Source: Acheta domesticus (lineage: Eukaryota > Arthropoda > Insecta > Orthoptera > Gryllidae). Taken from it: a stretch of DNA of 64,000 nt. The stretch lies in assembly GCA_031308135.1 (NCBI GenBank), contig JAHLJT010000631.1, positions 1,061,501 to 1,125,500 of the forward strand. The letters are read 5' to 3'. A program made the translations under genes and the position numbers. How positions within the stretch are numbered: position 1 is the first letter of the stretch; the number at the start of each line of letters is the position of its first letter. Under the pieces are notes generated by a model. The model was not told the DNA's origin and did no database searches. It saw nothing but the letters and a program-made list of their open reading frames with translations. This document shows, piece by piece, positions 1 to 10,123 of the stretch.

Positions 1-1440
1 ATTTTATGCTACGACAAAACGATCTGACCCATTTTTATAAGTATTTGTTTTTGCATTTTTCGTTGATTTCGACTAATAAGTCATTTTTTACCTTTTGACT
101 TAATTTTTAATGCAGTTTTTGCTAATTTAATTGATTTTAATATATTTTTAATGATACTTGCTTAAAAAAATATTTACGAGATGCAACAAACGTTCACCTC
201 AGAATTCCTGAGTGGCCTATTCGATTTCTTGGTTCATGTATTATAATGTTAGCCGTTGTGAGTTTTATGTAATCTAAGGTTCCTGTGGCGCCTGTCGGCG
301 CCATTGTCACTTCGGCCGATTTCAGGATAAATTATGGGAGAGATTTTCTTTTAAATAACAGTAAACCAATCCAAAGTTTGCAAGCTGAGTCGCTTGCAAA
401 TGGAAGATGTCTCAATTACATCCGAAACATAACCGACTGTGTTGTTCATCTTAAGTGGTTTTGGTTATTTTTAACGTCATTTTTCTTTGTTTTTAGGGTA
501 TTTTAAAAACATTTTTAGAGGATTTTGTTGAATTTTTGGCAATGTTTTAGGTCATCAAAATCCGCCCCCTGGTCATAAGATATAGGTAGAATGAACATCG
601 CGAAAAATTTAGCGAATTACCCTAATGAACTAATTGCTCGAGTTAAAAACTGCGGTAAATAAATAGAACACATTAGAATAACAGTTCTCAATGTCGAGGA
701 ACCAGATGAGCGGAAGAAGCAAAAGCAGTTTGGCGTTAGCTTCACGTTCAGGAAATGCGCCACTCATTAGCGCAGCGTCGTGTCATCACTTCTCAGTTAA
801 CCTCTACCTTGCTAAAAACCGCCTCTATTAGCACTACTTGCCTTAAGTGTTCGTGGAGATACGCGAATTTTCTCAGATTAGACTGGAGAATTTCATTTTG
901 TATTAATGCCTTTTCTACCATACCTCACGTACGCCGCGTCCTAGGCACAGATGCAAACGTTTCAGCCGCCATGCTGCAACCCGCCCTCAATGCGCATTTG
1001 GCCATGCGTAAGGTCGCACCATGACGGCCTAAACATTGGCACCTGAGCCTAAGACGCGGCTTCTCCCGGACGCATCCGGACAGTCAAGTGGATAGTAACG
1101 TTATAGTAAGCCAGAACCACTGTACTCACTTGAAAATCTGGTCAACGGGCCTTTTGCATGACTCGAGTATGGGAGCATAAATCATGGTGTAGAGAAATAA
1201 AATCATGGTGTAGAGAAATATTCTCCTTCGTAGGCAGCCGTCCAAATAGCCTCTTAATCTTGCTCTTCATTATATTATGAAATGTAAGTCTTCACAATCA
1301 ATATACATCGACAAGGAAGTCCTTTTAGTTGGAACTCACAGAAGACCTGGAAAGAAACATTCATTGGAAATACAGAATAATTTATTAGAAATGCAGAACA
1401 ATTCATTATTCTGAAATATGAAGAATTTAAAAAAGAAATT
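1..1440. other. AT-rich upstream DNA, no gene recognised
   Basis: This stretch is AT-rich and I recognise no exon, RNA gene or transposon in it. Short open frames at 285-506 and 755-1024 have no familiar motif or clear splice context. If the TMEM117-like gene has its initiating exon inside the window it would have to lie here, but I cannot identify it. Confidence 0.5.
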
Positions 1441-1960
1441 GGGCGGGTTCGAACTAGAGAATGGGCGGGTTCGAACTAGAGAATGGGCGGGTTCGAACTG
1501 GAGAATGGGCGGGTTCGAACTAGAGAATGGGCGGGTTCGAACTAGAGAATGGGCGGGTTCGAACTAGAGAATGGGCGGGTTCGAACTAGAGAATGGGCGG
1601 GTTCGAACTAGAGAATGGGCGGGTTCGAACTGGAGAATGGGCGGGTTCGAACTAGAGAATGGGCGGGTTCGAACTAGAGAATGGGCGGGTTCGAATTAGA
1701 GATTGGGCGGGTTCGAACTGGAGAATGGGCGAATTCGAAATAGAGAATGAGCGGGTTCGAACTGGAGAATGAGTGGGTTCGAAATAGAGAATGAGCGAGT
1801 TCGAAATAAAGAATGAGCGGGTTCGAAATAGAGAATGAGCGGGTTCGAAATAAAGAATGAGCGGGTTCGAAATAGAGAATGAGCGGGTTCGAAATAGGGA
1901 ACGGGCGGATTGGACATAGATAATGAAGGGTTCCGTATAGAGAATGGACTGGTTCGACAC
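1440..1960. repeat. 22-bp tandem repeat array (about 23 copies)
   Basis: The unit is 22 bp, of the form GGGCGGGTTCGAACTAGAG plus AAT, repeated head to tail. The left part is homogeneous (GGGC, CTAGAG); the right part drifts to a GAGC, ATAGAG variant, which looks like two sub-arrays with a boundary near 1700-1740. Every unit carries the palindrome TTCGAA inside GGTTCGAA, resembling the core of a Pol III B box. Because 22 is not a multiple of 3, all three frames of each strand give open but meaningless reading frames. The array ends about 80 bp before exon 1. Confidence 0.95.
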
Positions 1961-2042
1961 CCAATATATTTAGATTTCGTTAGGAATTGAAAGGATTGAA
2001 AGTGGGAGGAGACGATTGAGACGGCGCGACGTGCGTGGGCAG

Positions 2043-2459
2043 GTGTCGCCGTCGCCGTCGCCGCGCGTGCTGCGCCGCCAGAAGAGCCTGTGCGACGACG
2101 AGGCGCTCGTCACCCGTCCGCCCGCCGCCAAGGGCAGCATCTACGAGAACTACTTCCACTACCCGGACGACGAGGAGGAGGAGGAGGACGACGACGCCGT
2201 GGAGCTGCAGATGCTGCAGCCGCTGGCGCCCCGCGAGCCGCTGCTCACGCCGCCGCCGCCGCCCTCCGCCACCGCCACCGCCGCCAAGCTGCCCAGCTCC
2301 TCCACGTTCGCCTCCGCCGTCACGGACACGGGCTCCGCGGGCGCCGGCGCCGGCGCGGGCGGAGGGGGCGGGAGCGCCGGCGGCGGCAGCGGCCGCGGAC
2401 GCTTCAAGAAGTACCAGAAGCAGATGAGTCTGTGCGGGCGCGACTGCCGGTGCTCCGCG
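2043..2459 (+). CDS. TMEM117: TMEM117-like gene, exon 1 visible here (N-terminal cytoplasmic extension)
   Basis: This exon encodes 139 codons ending in the motif KKYQKQMSLCGRDCRCSA. The donor at 2460 is a canonical GTGAGT and the exon ends in phase 0, which matches the phase-0 start of exon 2. The frame stays open upstream only to 1974 and has no ATG before 2043. I therefore place the 5' edge at the AG at 2041-2042, although the tract before it is poor in pyrimidines; initiation must occur in an exon further upstream. The encoded region is low complexity: a tyrosine-rich patch (SIYENYFHYP), an acidic run of about nine D/E residues, a proline run, then an Ala/Gly-rich stretch. It is very GC-rich, unlike flanking DNA. 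It has no counterpart in the vertebrate protein I know, so its inclusion rests on splice signals, phase and codon bias rather than homology. Confidence 0.7.
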
Positions 2460-3002
2460 GTGAGTAGGCGCGCGGGCTGCTTGCCCAAGCGTTGCGATGG
2501 CAGGCGGGTTTTTGTTCGTGCGTGCGTCGTGAGGATGCCGGGTGAAAGTGGATTCCCTCTGTCCTCACTTTCTTGACCTTTCTTAAGCCCGATATACACG
2601 GTAGAGCATTTTAGCATTAAGAAACGCTTCTGACAGTTCGTATACACGTGTGCCATTAAGGAGGAGCCTGGGGCAATGGCCTATGAGATTTGTAGACGCG
2701 GATGAATACTACGCTTCTTTGTTTACATCAGGATCATTCTTAGGTTAATCAAAGATTATGGTAGCAGCATGAGCAGTTAGGGTAGCAAAAGCGTTTCGTC
2801 CTAGTTCAGGACTCAGACAGGCTTCCAGCCTATGACGCTGTAAGAAAAATATGCTCTGTAGGTCCGTTCACCCGAAGCGCCAAGTAAGCTACGGTTATGC
2901 AACGATGTTGCACCGAACAGGCAGCGACGGTGTTGCATAGAAGAAGAGACTACCTCGTGCAAGAATACTTCTCAACGGCTGCTAGCCATGAAGCATGTTC
3001 TA
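2460..3002. other. Intron 1, 5' part, nothing recognised
   Basis: Unique-looking intronic DNA after the exon 1 donor. I see a short near-palindromic patch around 2895-2940 (GTTGCA-containing) but no gene or clear transposon boundary. Confidence 0.5.
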
Positions 3003-3497
3003 CACATACACGGCACAGTTTTCGTGCAGATTGTCACACAGTTTCTGTACAGAAATTTCCGAAACTAGAAGTATAAAAGCCAAACGTCGCGCGAACACGG
3101 TCTGCACGTTTTCTGCACGAATCGCCACAAGGGGTCTGACGAGAAAAAAGTGAATTGCTCCGTCCGAGTACTTTCAGTGACGGTATTTCTGTGCGTGCGT
3201 TCTGGCTGTGATTTTCATTTAGTTTTAATTAATGACGAGGAGCATGAAGCCAGGAATTGGGGAAGAGGAAGTTTATCACAATATATCACTTCACACAATC
3301 GCACCTTGACACACTTAACCACAAAATCGACATGGCCGATTACCGTTAGTAAACGATTTTGCCACTAGAGGCGCTGGAGTCAAACTATGCTTTCGACACG
3401 AAAAATTACGAACATGTTCATAATTTTTTCGTGCAGAAAACGTAAAGTCTGGACTGCATGAAGAATTTGCACGAAAACTGTTCCGAGTGTATCGGCC
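3003..3497. mobile_element. Non-coding TIR element (MITE-like), about 0.5 kb
   Basis: The left end (3003-3032) contains ACAGTTTTCGTGCAGATT and the right end (3464-3494) contains its reverse complement with a few mismatches, giving terminal inverted repeats of about 30 bp. A second inner pair sits further in: ACGTTTTCTGCACGA near 3110 and its complement near 3428. The body has no transposase frame. I could not settle a target-site duplication, partly because a second element is inserted just to the right. The superfamily is unknown. Confidence 0.65.
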
Positions 3498-3509
3498 ATT
3501 AGTGGCGAA

Positions 3510-3759
3510 CACTGGCGGATCCAGGAGGGGGGGGTGGGGGCCGCAGCCCCCCCGTAAGGCCCAGAGTTTTCCTTTACATTCCTTTATTTGGCAAAATTAA
3601 TTTAAATATTTATGTTCGAATTATGTAATTATTCAAACAATAATGTTGTATCGTATCACTTCTACAGCACATAAATAATATACAATATAATAACATATGT
3701 TTATTATTTAAAAATAAATCTACGCCCCCCCCCCAAATGATAGGCTGGATCCGCCCCTG
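3510..3759. mobile_element. hAT-like MITE with 8-bp target duplication
   Basis: This is a 250-bp element with 15-bp terminal inverted repeats: CACTGGCGGATCCAG on the left, and CAGGGGCGGATCCAG as the reverse complement of the right end (13 of 15 match). It is flanked by GTGGCGAA (3502-3509) and TTGGCGAA (3760-3767), an 8-bp duplication with one mismatch. Eight-bp duplications and CAGGGGC-type ends are typical of hAT elements. Just inside each end are long G or C runs; the centre is AT-rich and non-coding. Assignment to hAT is by ends and duplication length only. Confidence 0.85.
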
Positions 3760-3767
3760 TTGGCGAA

Positions 3768-5176
3768 TATGTGAGGATCAGGAACTTGCCTTGGCATGGG
3801 AGACAGAGTGCACGGTTTGTAAAGTCGATTACGATCTGATCAGGTAGCTGCATAGCATGTCTGCTTAACTCGGTGATACTTTATGTTATGATGCAGCATT
3901 CGTAGGATTATGTCACGAAGTTACGATCAGTGAAATTCTCATTACGAGGCATATGCAAAGACTATTTCAAGACGAACAGAAGCAGGTGAACCCGGAACTG
4001 ATAATTCTCTGTAGCTCACCACTTGGGGTATTTTCCCAATTTTAGTTCATTCGTACTTCTCAATAAGGGCCATACCAGCATTCGCTTTACAAATGAGTTA
4101 CTGATTCAGTGTGTTCATATTTATTTTTGAAGGATCTCTACAGTTAAGCCAATGCCCTATATTTTCAAATCTTAGTCTATTACTCGATTAACATCGGGAA
4201 CTGATCTGCATCTACTTTATATTAACTTAAAATGTGTAAGAGAAAAGTGAAAAAGGTGATATAACTAAAGAATTGATCTGTAGCTTAGTTGTTTTTATAT
4301 CCTCCAATTATCTTACTCCCCAAATTATACTTTACAATTTCTCCGGATTTCCCCTGTGGTAATATTTGAAAAATGTTGCTAAAATAATCCAAATATTTAA
4401 GCAAATGTTAAATAAAATTATTAAAATACAAATGGGAAATGACTAATTGGGTTGTTAATTCGGGAACTACACGAACCCAACAATAATTTTTAGTTCAGTT
4501 CGAGCTCGCGGCTACAGTATTTCAAACGTTGAAAGTTAATAATAATTGCAGAGAAATGCTGGGATTAGAGAAAGCATATAAAGAAACATGTTTTTCACGC
4601 CCTAACTGCAACATCGTTATAATTTCCGGTCTAGAAACGTCTCTGCGAAGCAACTCTGACAACGGTTTTGCTTTTCACCGGAACGGATTCGCCTGGCAAG
4701 GTTTTCCTCGAAACAGCAAGTTTATGAAGTTATCTTTTACTGCGCTGTCGCGTTTGTTTTGTTCTGTGTACTCGAATACGAAAGAAAACATCGATGAGAG
4801 ACGGATGTATGCCAACACGTTTTGCCTTCAATTATGCAATTTCATATTGCCCGTTAAATATTGAAAAATGCATGGAAGGCTCAAGCACTGTTTCCGGTCA
4901 AAAATGATAATGAAATAAGATGAGAATATCGGTTGGACGCGATCTGTTCAATCATGTTCATAATGATTCAGCAAGACAGATTACAGATCAATTAAGATCG
5001 AATTTATGTTATGATTCGTGTTTTTGCAGAACATATTGATGCGGTCATGCTGATCCTAATAAGCCAGGTCCTCCCATGTTTTGAAGCTCTTACTTCAGTA
5101 TTCGGTCAATGCACCCCAAACACCCCAGGAGGACCTGGGAGTTTGATGACGCGTTCTTGCGGAGTTTTGCATAGTT
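3768..5176. other. Intron 1, middle part, nothing recognised
   Basis: AT-rich intronic DNA. The frame at 4529-4864 shows no recognisable domain. The only structure I see is an 11-bp inverted pair, CCAGGTCCTCC near 5064 and its complement near 5126, about 50 bp apart. Confidence 0.5.
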
Positions 5177-6530
5177 CAGTGGCACGTCGATTATCCGAAT
5201 ATCAATCATCTGAAACTCATACTTTCTCTTATTATTTTTTTTAATTAGGTACGTATACCATACGTTTTAATTTCTTTTTAACATTGAATATTGAGAAAGA
5301 TCTACGATATGTTTGACAGTGATAAAATATTAACGAGATACTCTACTATAGTCAATCATCTCACTTTGACAAATGACATTGGTTTTTGACAAATCCTATC
5401 CAAATCCATTTTATGTACATTTGCCATTTTTATGTTCTGTTATCCGAACTATCGAATATCCGAATTATACCTGGTCCCAATTAGTTCGGATAATCCACGC
5501 CCCACTGTATTTCCATTTTTGGTTTACTTGCCATTTTATGTTCGTTTATACGAATTACCGAATATCCGAACTATACCTGCTCTCAATTATTTCGGTTATT
5601 GGTTACCTGGTCCCAATTAGTTCGGATAATCGGCGTCCCTCTGTATTTCTATTTTATGTTCACTTGCCATTTTTATGTTCGGTTATCTGAATTATCGAAT
5701 ATCCGAACTATACCTGATCCCAATTAGTTGGGATAGTTGGCGTCCCACTCTATTTCCATTTTAGGTTCACTTGCAATTTTTAATTTTGGTAATCCGAATT
5801 CTCGAATATCCGAATTCTCGAATATCCGAATTCTCGAATATCCGAATTCTCGAATATCCGAATTCTCGAATATCCGAATTCTAGAATATCCGTATTCTCG
5901 AATATCCGAATTCTCGAATGTCCGAATTCTCGAATATCCGAATTCTCGAATATCCGAATTCTCGAATATCCGAATTCTCGAATATCCGAATTATCGCACA
6001 TCCGAATTATTGCACATCCGAATTATCGAATATCCGAATTATCGAATATTCGAATTATCGAATATTCGAATTATCGAATATCCGAATTATCGAATATCCG
6101 AATTATCGAATATCCGAATTATCGAATATCCGAATTATCGAATATCCGAATTATCGAATATCCGAATTATCGAATATCCGAATTATCGAATATCCGAATT
6201 ATCGAATATCCGAATTATCGAATATCCGAATTATTGAATATCCGAATTATCGAATATCCGAATTATCGAATATCCGAATTATCGAATATCCGAATTATCG
6301 AATATCCGAATTATCGAATATCCGAATTATCGAATATCCGAATTATCGAATATTCGAACTATACCTGATCCCAATTAGTTGGGATAATCGACGTCCCATT
6401 CTATTTCCATTTTAGGTTCACTTGCAATTTTTAATTTTGGTAATCCGAATTTTCGATTATCCGAATTCTCGAATATCCGAATTCTCGAATATCCGAATTG
6501 TACCTGGTTCGGATAATGGACGTGCGAGTG
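5177..6530. mobile_element. Tigger/pogo-like composite element, non-coding
   Basis: The left end reads CAGTGGCACGTCGATTATCC and the right end at 6530, read in reverse, begins CA and shares CACGTC then ATTATCCGAA. Ends of the form CAGT plus TTATCCGAA are typical of pogo/Tigger-type elements as I know them. Additional right-type termini (ATAATC then CGTCCCACTG or variants) occur at about 5507, 5643, 5750 and 6401. The locus is therefore best read as a small element of about 330 bp (5177-5507) whose right end was tandemly duplicated, with one duplicate then expanding internally (see 5792-6360). No transposase frame is present. The bounding dinucleotides are TT and TG, so a clean TA duplication is not seen. 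The right end lies 23 bp before exon 2. Confidence 0.7.
5792..6360. repeat. 16-bp tandem array, about 36 copies, inside the pogo-like element
   Basis: The unit is CCGAATTCTCGAATAT in the left third (to about 5990) and CCGAATTATCGAATAT in the rest, an abrupt change of one variant base. A transitional pair around 5990-6020 carries GCACAT in place of GAATAT. The unit overlaps the TTATCCGAA motif of the element ends, so the array is a large multiplication of a terminal or subterminal motif. Both strands read through as open frames, which is a consequence of the repeat and not evidence for coding. Confidence 0.95.
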
Positions 6531-6553
6531 TGTTTGTGGTGTTTCTTCCGCAG

Positions 6554-6887
6554 CCGCCGGACCAGTATGGCATGGTGTCGCGCAAGGCGAGCAGCTGGGA
6601 GGAGAGCGAGGCGCTGCAGCGGCGGCGCAGCGTGATGCTGTCGGGCGCGGGCGGGGCGCTGGGCGGGGCGCTGGGCGGGGCGGAGGCGGCGGCGGCGGGC
6701 GGGCGCGGCGGCGTGGGCGCCTCCTGCCCGGTCGTCGTGCCCTCGTCCTCCGAGCTGCAGCTGCTGGACAAGCGCGACCTGCGCTACTACTTCCAGCACC
6801 CGTACCCGCGCCTCTTCGTCACCTACTTCGTCATCTTCTGCAACTTCCTGCTGTTCGCCGAGGACCCCATCTCGCACAGCCACACCG
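6554..6887 (+). CDS. TMEM117: TMEM117-like gene, exon 2 (first membrane segment)
   Basis: The acceptor TTCTTCCGCAG ends at 6553. The exon has 111 codons plus one base, and its donor is GTCGGT at 6888. The first 60 or so residues are cytoplasmic-type, with RKASS and RRRSV motifs that look like basophilic kinase sites, then an Ala/Gly-rich run. The conserved core follows: DLRYYFQHPYPRLFVTYFVI, then CNFLLFAEDPISHSHT. The vertebrate TMEM117 N-terminus has the same RYYFQHP, a hydrophobic segment and FAEDP-SHS at matching spacing, so this is the strongest homology anchor in the window. The hydrophobic part of the core is the first transmembrane segment. Using the alternative GT four bases downstream would break the join to exon 3. 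TMEM117 is a multi-pass membrane protein that has been linked to ER-stress signalling in mammals; its biochemical activity is not established. Confidence 0.92.
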
Positions 6888-9106
6888 GTCGGTTTTTTTT
6901 TTAAAATATGTTTTTGTTATATTTAAGGTTGCATCAACTACAAGGTCATTAGCGACCGCTATTGAATGTAACGTTATGGTATGAGGATGAAACGATATGG
7001 TGATCATAGGGGGTGAAAGGACGAACACATACAACCATGGGTGGGGCGGGGCGGCGCGGCGCGGGCCGGTGCGGGGCAGGGCGGGGCGTGACGGAGCGTG
7101 GCGGGGCGTGACGTGGCGGGGCGGAGCGGGGCATTCGGGGCGGGGTATTCGGGGCGAGCTGGGCTAGTTCTAGGAACTTCTGTGTTTCTACCTGTTTGGG
7201 AGGCCGTATAATTGGCGAATGAGATGAAATGAAACTTGATGCTTCGGTTGCCACAAGGCGAAGTCTCTAGAAAGGCTTGATGGACACAGTGCCTCTCAGG
7301 CAGCCGTGACTTCCATTTTGTCCTTCGTGTACTCCCGAAGGGGAAATGAAGGTTAATGTAGTTTAATTTGATTTTGCCCTTCGGCTTATTTTTTCAATTT
7401 ATCAAGAAAGTTCGTTGTTCGTTTAACTTATTACTTACTGTACAGAAACGCACCGTCTGACTTAATTTTCTTCTAAGAAATGTTTTCACAATGAGTTTCG
7501 TAAGATTTTCTTCTGAAATATTCGGTGAAATATTAAGGTAGTATTGCAGAAATTGAAGATGGAGAAATCCACACACTGATTGTTGATAGTGTTCATAAAT
7601 AAAATACATATCTTTTATATCGTAAATATAAAGAGTAGGTATTTTATTTATTAAGAAATTATCACAAAAATTGAAAAGGACGGAATTGTCTCTTACGGAA
7701 AAGTTTTTAAATGATTTCGGAAACTTAACCATACAAGCATACGAATATCAATAATTAGATTTTAAATAAACGTTATTATTTATAAAATCACTATTACCTT
7801 ATTGATATGGCACACTTGCAAGAGAATTACATTGAACAAGGGAATTTTATCAGAATGGCTCTTATTTGGTTCTATTCTCTTCCATTAAATGGTTGAAGAA
7901 ACGTATAAGTACAAATATAAAAGTTGGGTTGAATTCCAAAGTACCTCTTGAGTCAGAAATCGTGATTGCTTGTTTTGTGAAGATTCAAAAATCTTTCTCA
8001 GGTCTACTGAGTCGTCAATTATGTCATCAAAGATGGAAAATCAATTAAACAGTTTCACAGCTTTCATTTGATACGTTTTCTGACTACCATAGTTTAAGAT
8101 TAACTGGAATTCTTTTGAACTGTGTTTTATAGATAAAGCCAGGTTTGAACAATTTTCCTTATGTGACTAGTGTATTTACAGCACATAAGTAGCATGTTAT
8201 CTATTCGATTTCTCACTGCACTTAAATTTTTGCTACGAATAATTTCTTCAGTTGTATAAATCATCGACAAACTGTGAAAAAGCTACATGTTCTTTGATCT
8301 TCATCATTTGTGCTGTAACACGACTTAGGTTCCCTAAGGTTTTTTGTTTCTTTCGTCTAGATTTTATTCCCTGAAAATGCATTTTTGCAATTAATAACAG
8401 ATGACTTCTTGGAATTCAGAATCTGTTCCTTTCTTAGGGATTCTTGAAATCGTGGCTTCAAATATTATTTCTCTAAAGACTTGTTGCTTCGGCTCCGCGG
8501 TAATTACTTTCCCCCAAAACGAAAAAAAAATACAATAAACATGTAAATAATGCTACAATCTTTTCGCTTCAGATTTGTGTCCTACCTGGCTTAGTAGAAT
8601 TGCTAGTTGCTATGCGAATCTGGAACAATTAGCATGTAACAGATATTTTCCTGTCATTGTTTTTGTTTGAGAGAAAAACACCATACTTTTTTTACACAAC
8701 TTTACCATACGTTTTAATACATAAAAATTTGAATAAGGCAGTATACAAAATAATAATTATGCAATAATCATTTTAAGTTCTTGCATAATAAATATCAATA
8801 ATATTGTAAACACTCGTTAACATGAACGCGCTAACACGAAATTCCTCATAAAACGAAGAAAATTTGGGACCCGTCAAAGAAACGTATTATTAGGGTTTAT
8901 ATAAAAATTGTGTAACACCAAATTTTATAACAAGAACTCCGATGACTTCCGTCCCTTGGAATTTGTGTTATTGATGGTTTATTGTAATTGGAATTCGAAT
9001 TCTGAACTAACTAGAGCCTACTGATATAACATCTTTTTCTTTTCAAATATTAACGCGTGCATGTGTGTGTGTGCGAGGGGTTTATGACGGCGGCCCGTGT
9101 GCGCAG
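6888..9106. other. Intron 2
   Basis: This is a 2.2-kb AT-rich intron. It contains a short G-rich minisatellite at 7038-7160 and otherwise nothing I can name. Frames at 7394-7732 (minus) and 7866-8048 (plus) show no known motif. Confidence 0.6.
7038..7160. repeat. G-rich degenerate minisatellite (GGGGCG, GGGGCGTGACG)
   Basis: Irregular runs of GGGGCGG, GCGGGGCGTGAC and GGGGCATTC occur over about 120 bp with nearly all G on the plus strand. The pattern has G-quadruplex potential. No coding signal. Confidence 0.75.
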
Positions 9107-9189
9107 AGTCGGACATCCCGATGGTGGGGAACGTGTTCAGCTTCGTGCTGACCAAGTACCCGCCCGAGTGGCGCTGGTCGCTCATCAAG
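9107..9189 (+). CDS. TMEM117: TMEM117-like gene, exon 3
   Basis: This 83-base exon begins after the AG at 9105-9106. Its first two bases complete the codon left open by exon 2 (G plus AG, glutamate). The product continues ESDIPMVGNVFSFVLTKYPP and ends at EWRWSLIK. Vertebrate TMEM117 has a matching VGN-FSFV-NKYP segment at the same distance from SHS, which supports this acceptor over the AG two bases further on; the latter would shift the frame. The donor is GTGAGT. This segment is the loop between the first two membrane spans. Confidence 0.92.
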
Positions 9190-9265
9190 GTGAGTCGCGC
9201 GGGCGACGCGCCCCGCCCCCACCCCACACCCCCACCACCACCACGCCCCCTCGCTGTGCTCGCAG
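9190..9265. other. Intron 3, 76 bp
   Basis: A very short C-rich intron with a GTGAGT donor and a GCTCGCAG acceptor. A CCACCACC-type run supplies the pyrimidine-rich tract. It contrasts sharply with the next intron of about 49 kb. Confidence 0.9.
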
Positions 9266-9376
9266 GTGCTCATGTGGATCCTGGCTATCCTGTGCGGCAT
9301 GATCCTCGGCAAGCTGCTCATCCACGGCTACCTGTGCGGCACGCTGCTGCGGCTCAAGATGTTCCGCGACGACCAG
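9266..9376 (+). CDS. TMEM117: TMEM117-like gene, exon 4 (second membrane segment)
   Basis: This exon is exactly 37 codons, phase 0 on both sides, with a GTGAGT donor. The product opens with the hydrophobic run VLMWILAILCGMILGKLL, the second transmembrane segment, then HGYLCGTLLRLKMFRDDQ. Vertebrate TMEM117 has the same architecture here, including the LLRLKMFR block followed directly by GSWMTMF, which is where exon 5 begins. The join across the giant intron is therefore well supported by family comparison as well as phase. Confidence 0.93.
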
Positions 9377-9443
9377 GTGAGTGCGGCCCGCCACTCGCCA
9401 CTCCCAGCGACCCTTGCAGCAGCGTAGCGAGTTACAACTCTTA
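9377..9443. other. Start of intron 4 (9377-58363)
   Basis: Intron 4 spans about 49 kb. Its first 67 bp are unremarkable and then run straight into a Harbinger-like MITE. All entries up to 58363 lie in this intron. Confidence 0.85.
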
Positions 9444-10120
9444 GGCCTCATTCACAATGCAAACTTAAACGTAACGTAGCCGCAAAACCTAGAAATATGC
9501 TATTAAGCCAGACCATTCACAATGCCTTCACGTAACCGTTGACGTAAGACCGTAAACTTAAGAGTTAGCAAGCTCCAAGCTTTTACGTTACGTTTACGTC
9601 GGAATTCTACCGAAGACCAATCAGAGAGCAGCATGGAAGTTCGATTTCAGATAGTGTTCAGGTAGTTTGTGGTTATGTCATTGTTATTATGTAATGTAGA
9701 GAACTAGTTTACGAATGCTTTTGATGCGTGTAGTGAATTCAATGTAAGAATTTGGACAATTTTTATTGTGACTTTAACCTGAGATGTCGAATAAACTAAT
9801 TATGTCTGACGAATTACACATGAATTTGGTTCATGAGAATCCTTTCTTATAAGATGAAGGAAATGTGAGCACTACTACAACATCTACTCACATGTATATA
9901 AAAACAAATCGATAGGAATCTCGAAGAAAAAGCTAGAAACCATGGTGGAAAGATCTTTTCACCATGTCAGAGACGAATCGATCAAGTTTCAGTACATTGA
10001 ATTCTGATATGTTCAGGCGAAACTTACGTTCGTCATTGTGAACGCTTGTTTTTGCGTATAAATTTTGCGGCTAAGTTTACAGCATTACGTTACGTTTAAA
10101 TTTGCGTTGTGAATGAGGCC
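9444..10120. mobile_element. PIF/Harbinger-like MITE, 677 bp, TTA target duplication
   Basis: The ends are GGCCTCATTCACAATGCAAA on the left and, in reverse complement on the right, GGCCTCATTCACAACGCAAA. The similarity continues through TTAAACGTAACGTA and a later GCCGCAAAA block, so the inverted repeats exceed 35 bp. The element is bounded by TTA at 9441-9443 and TTA at 10121-10123. A 3-bp TWA duplication with GGC-type ends is the PIF/Harbinger signature. There is no transposase frame inside. Confidence 0.88.
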
Positions 10121-10123
10121 TTA

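Noticed and set aside
1440..6360. CRISPR-like direct repeats
   Set aside because: The 22-bp and 16-bp repeats are contiguous with no spacers, in a eukaryotic gene context.
5737..6415. SNIRIIEYPNYRISE-type repeat proteins
   Set aside because: These are readings of the 16-bp DNA array; both strands are open and there is no codon bias.
6888..6893. Alternative exon 2 donor at 6892
   Set aside because: It would add four bases and break the frame into exon 3, whereas the GT at 6888 restores the family alignment.
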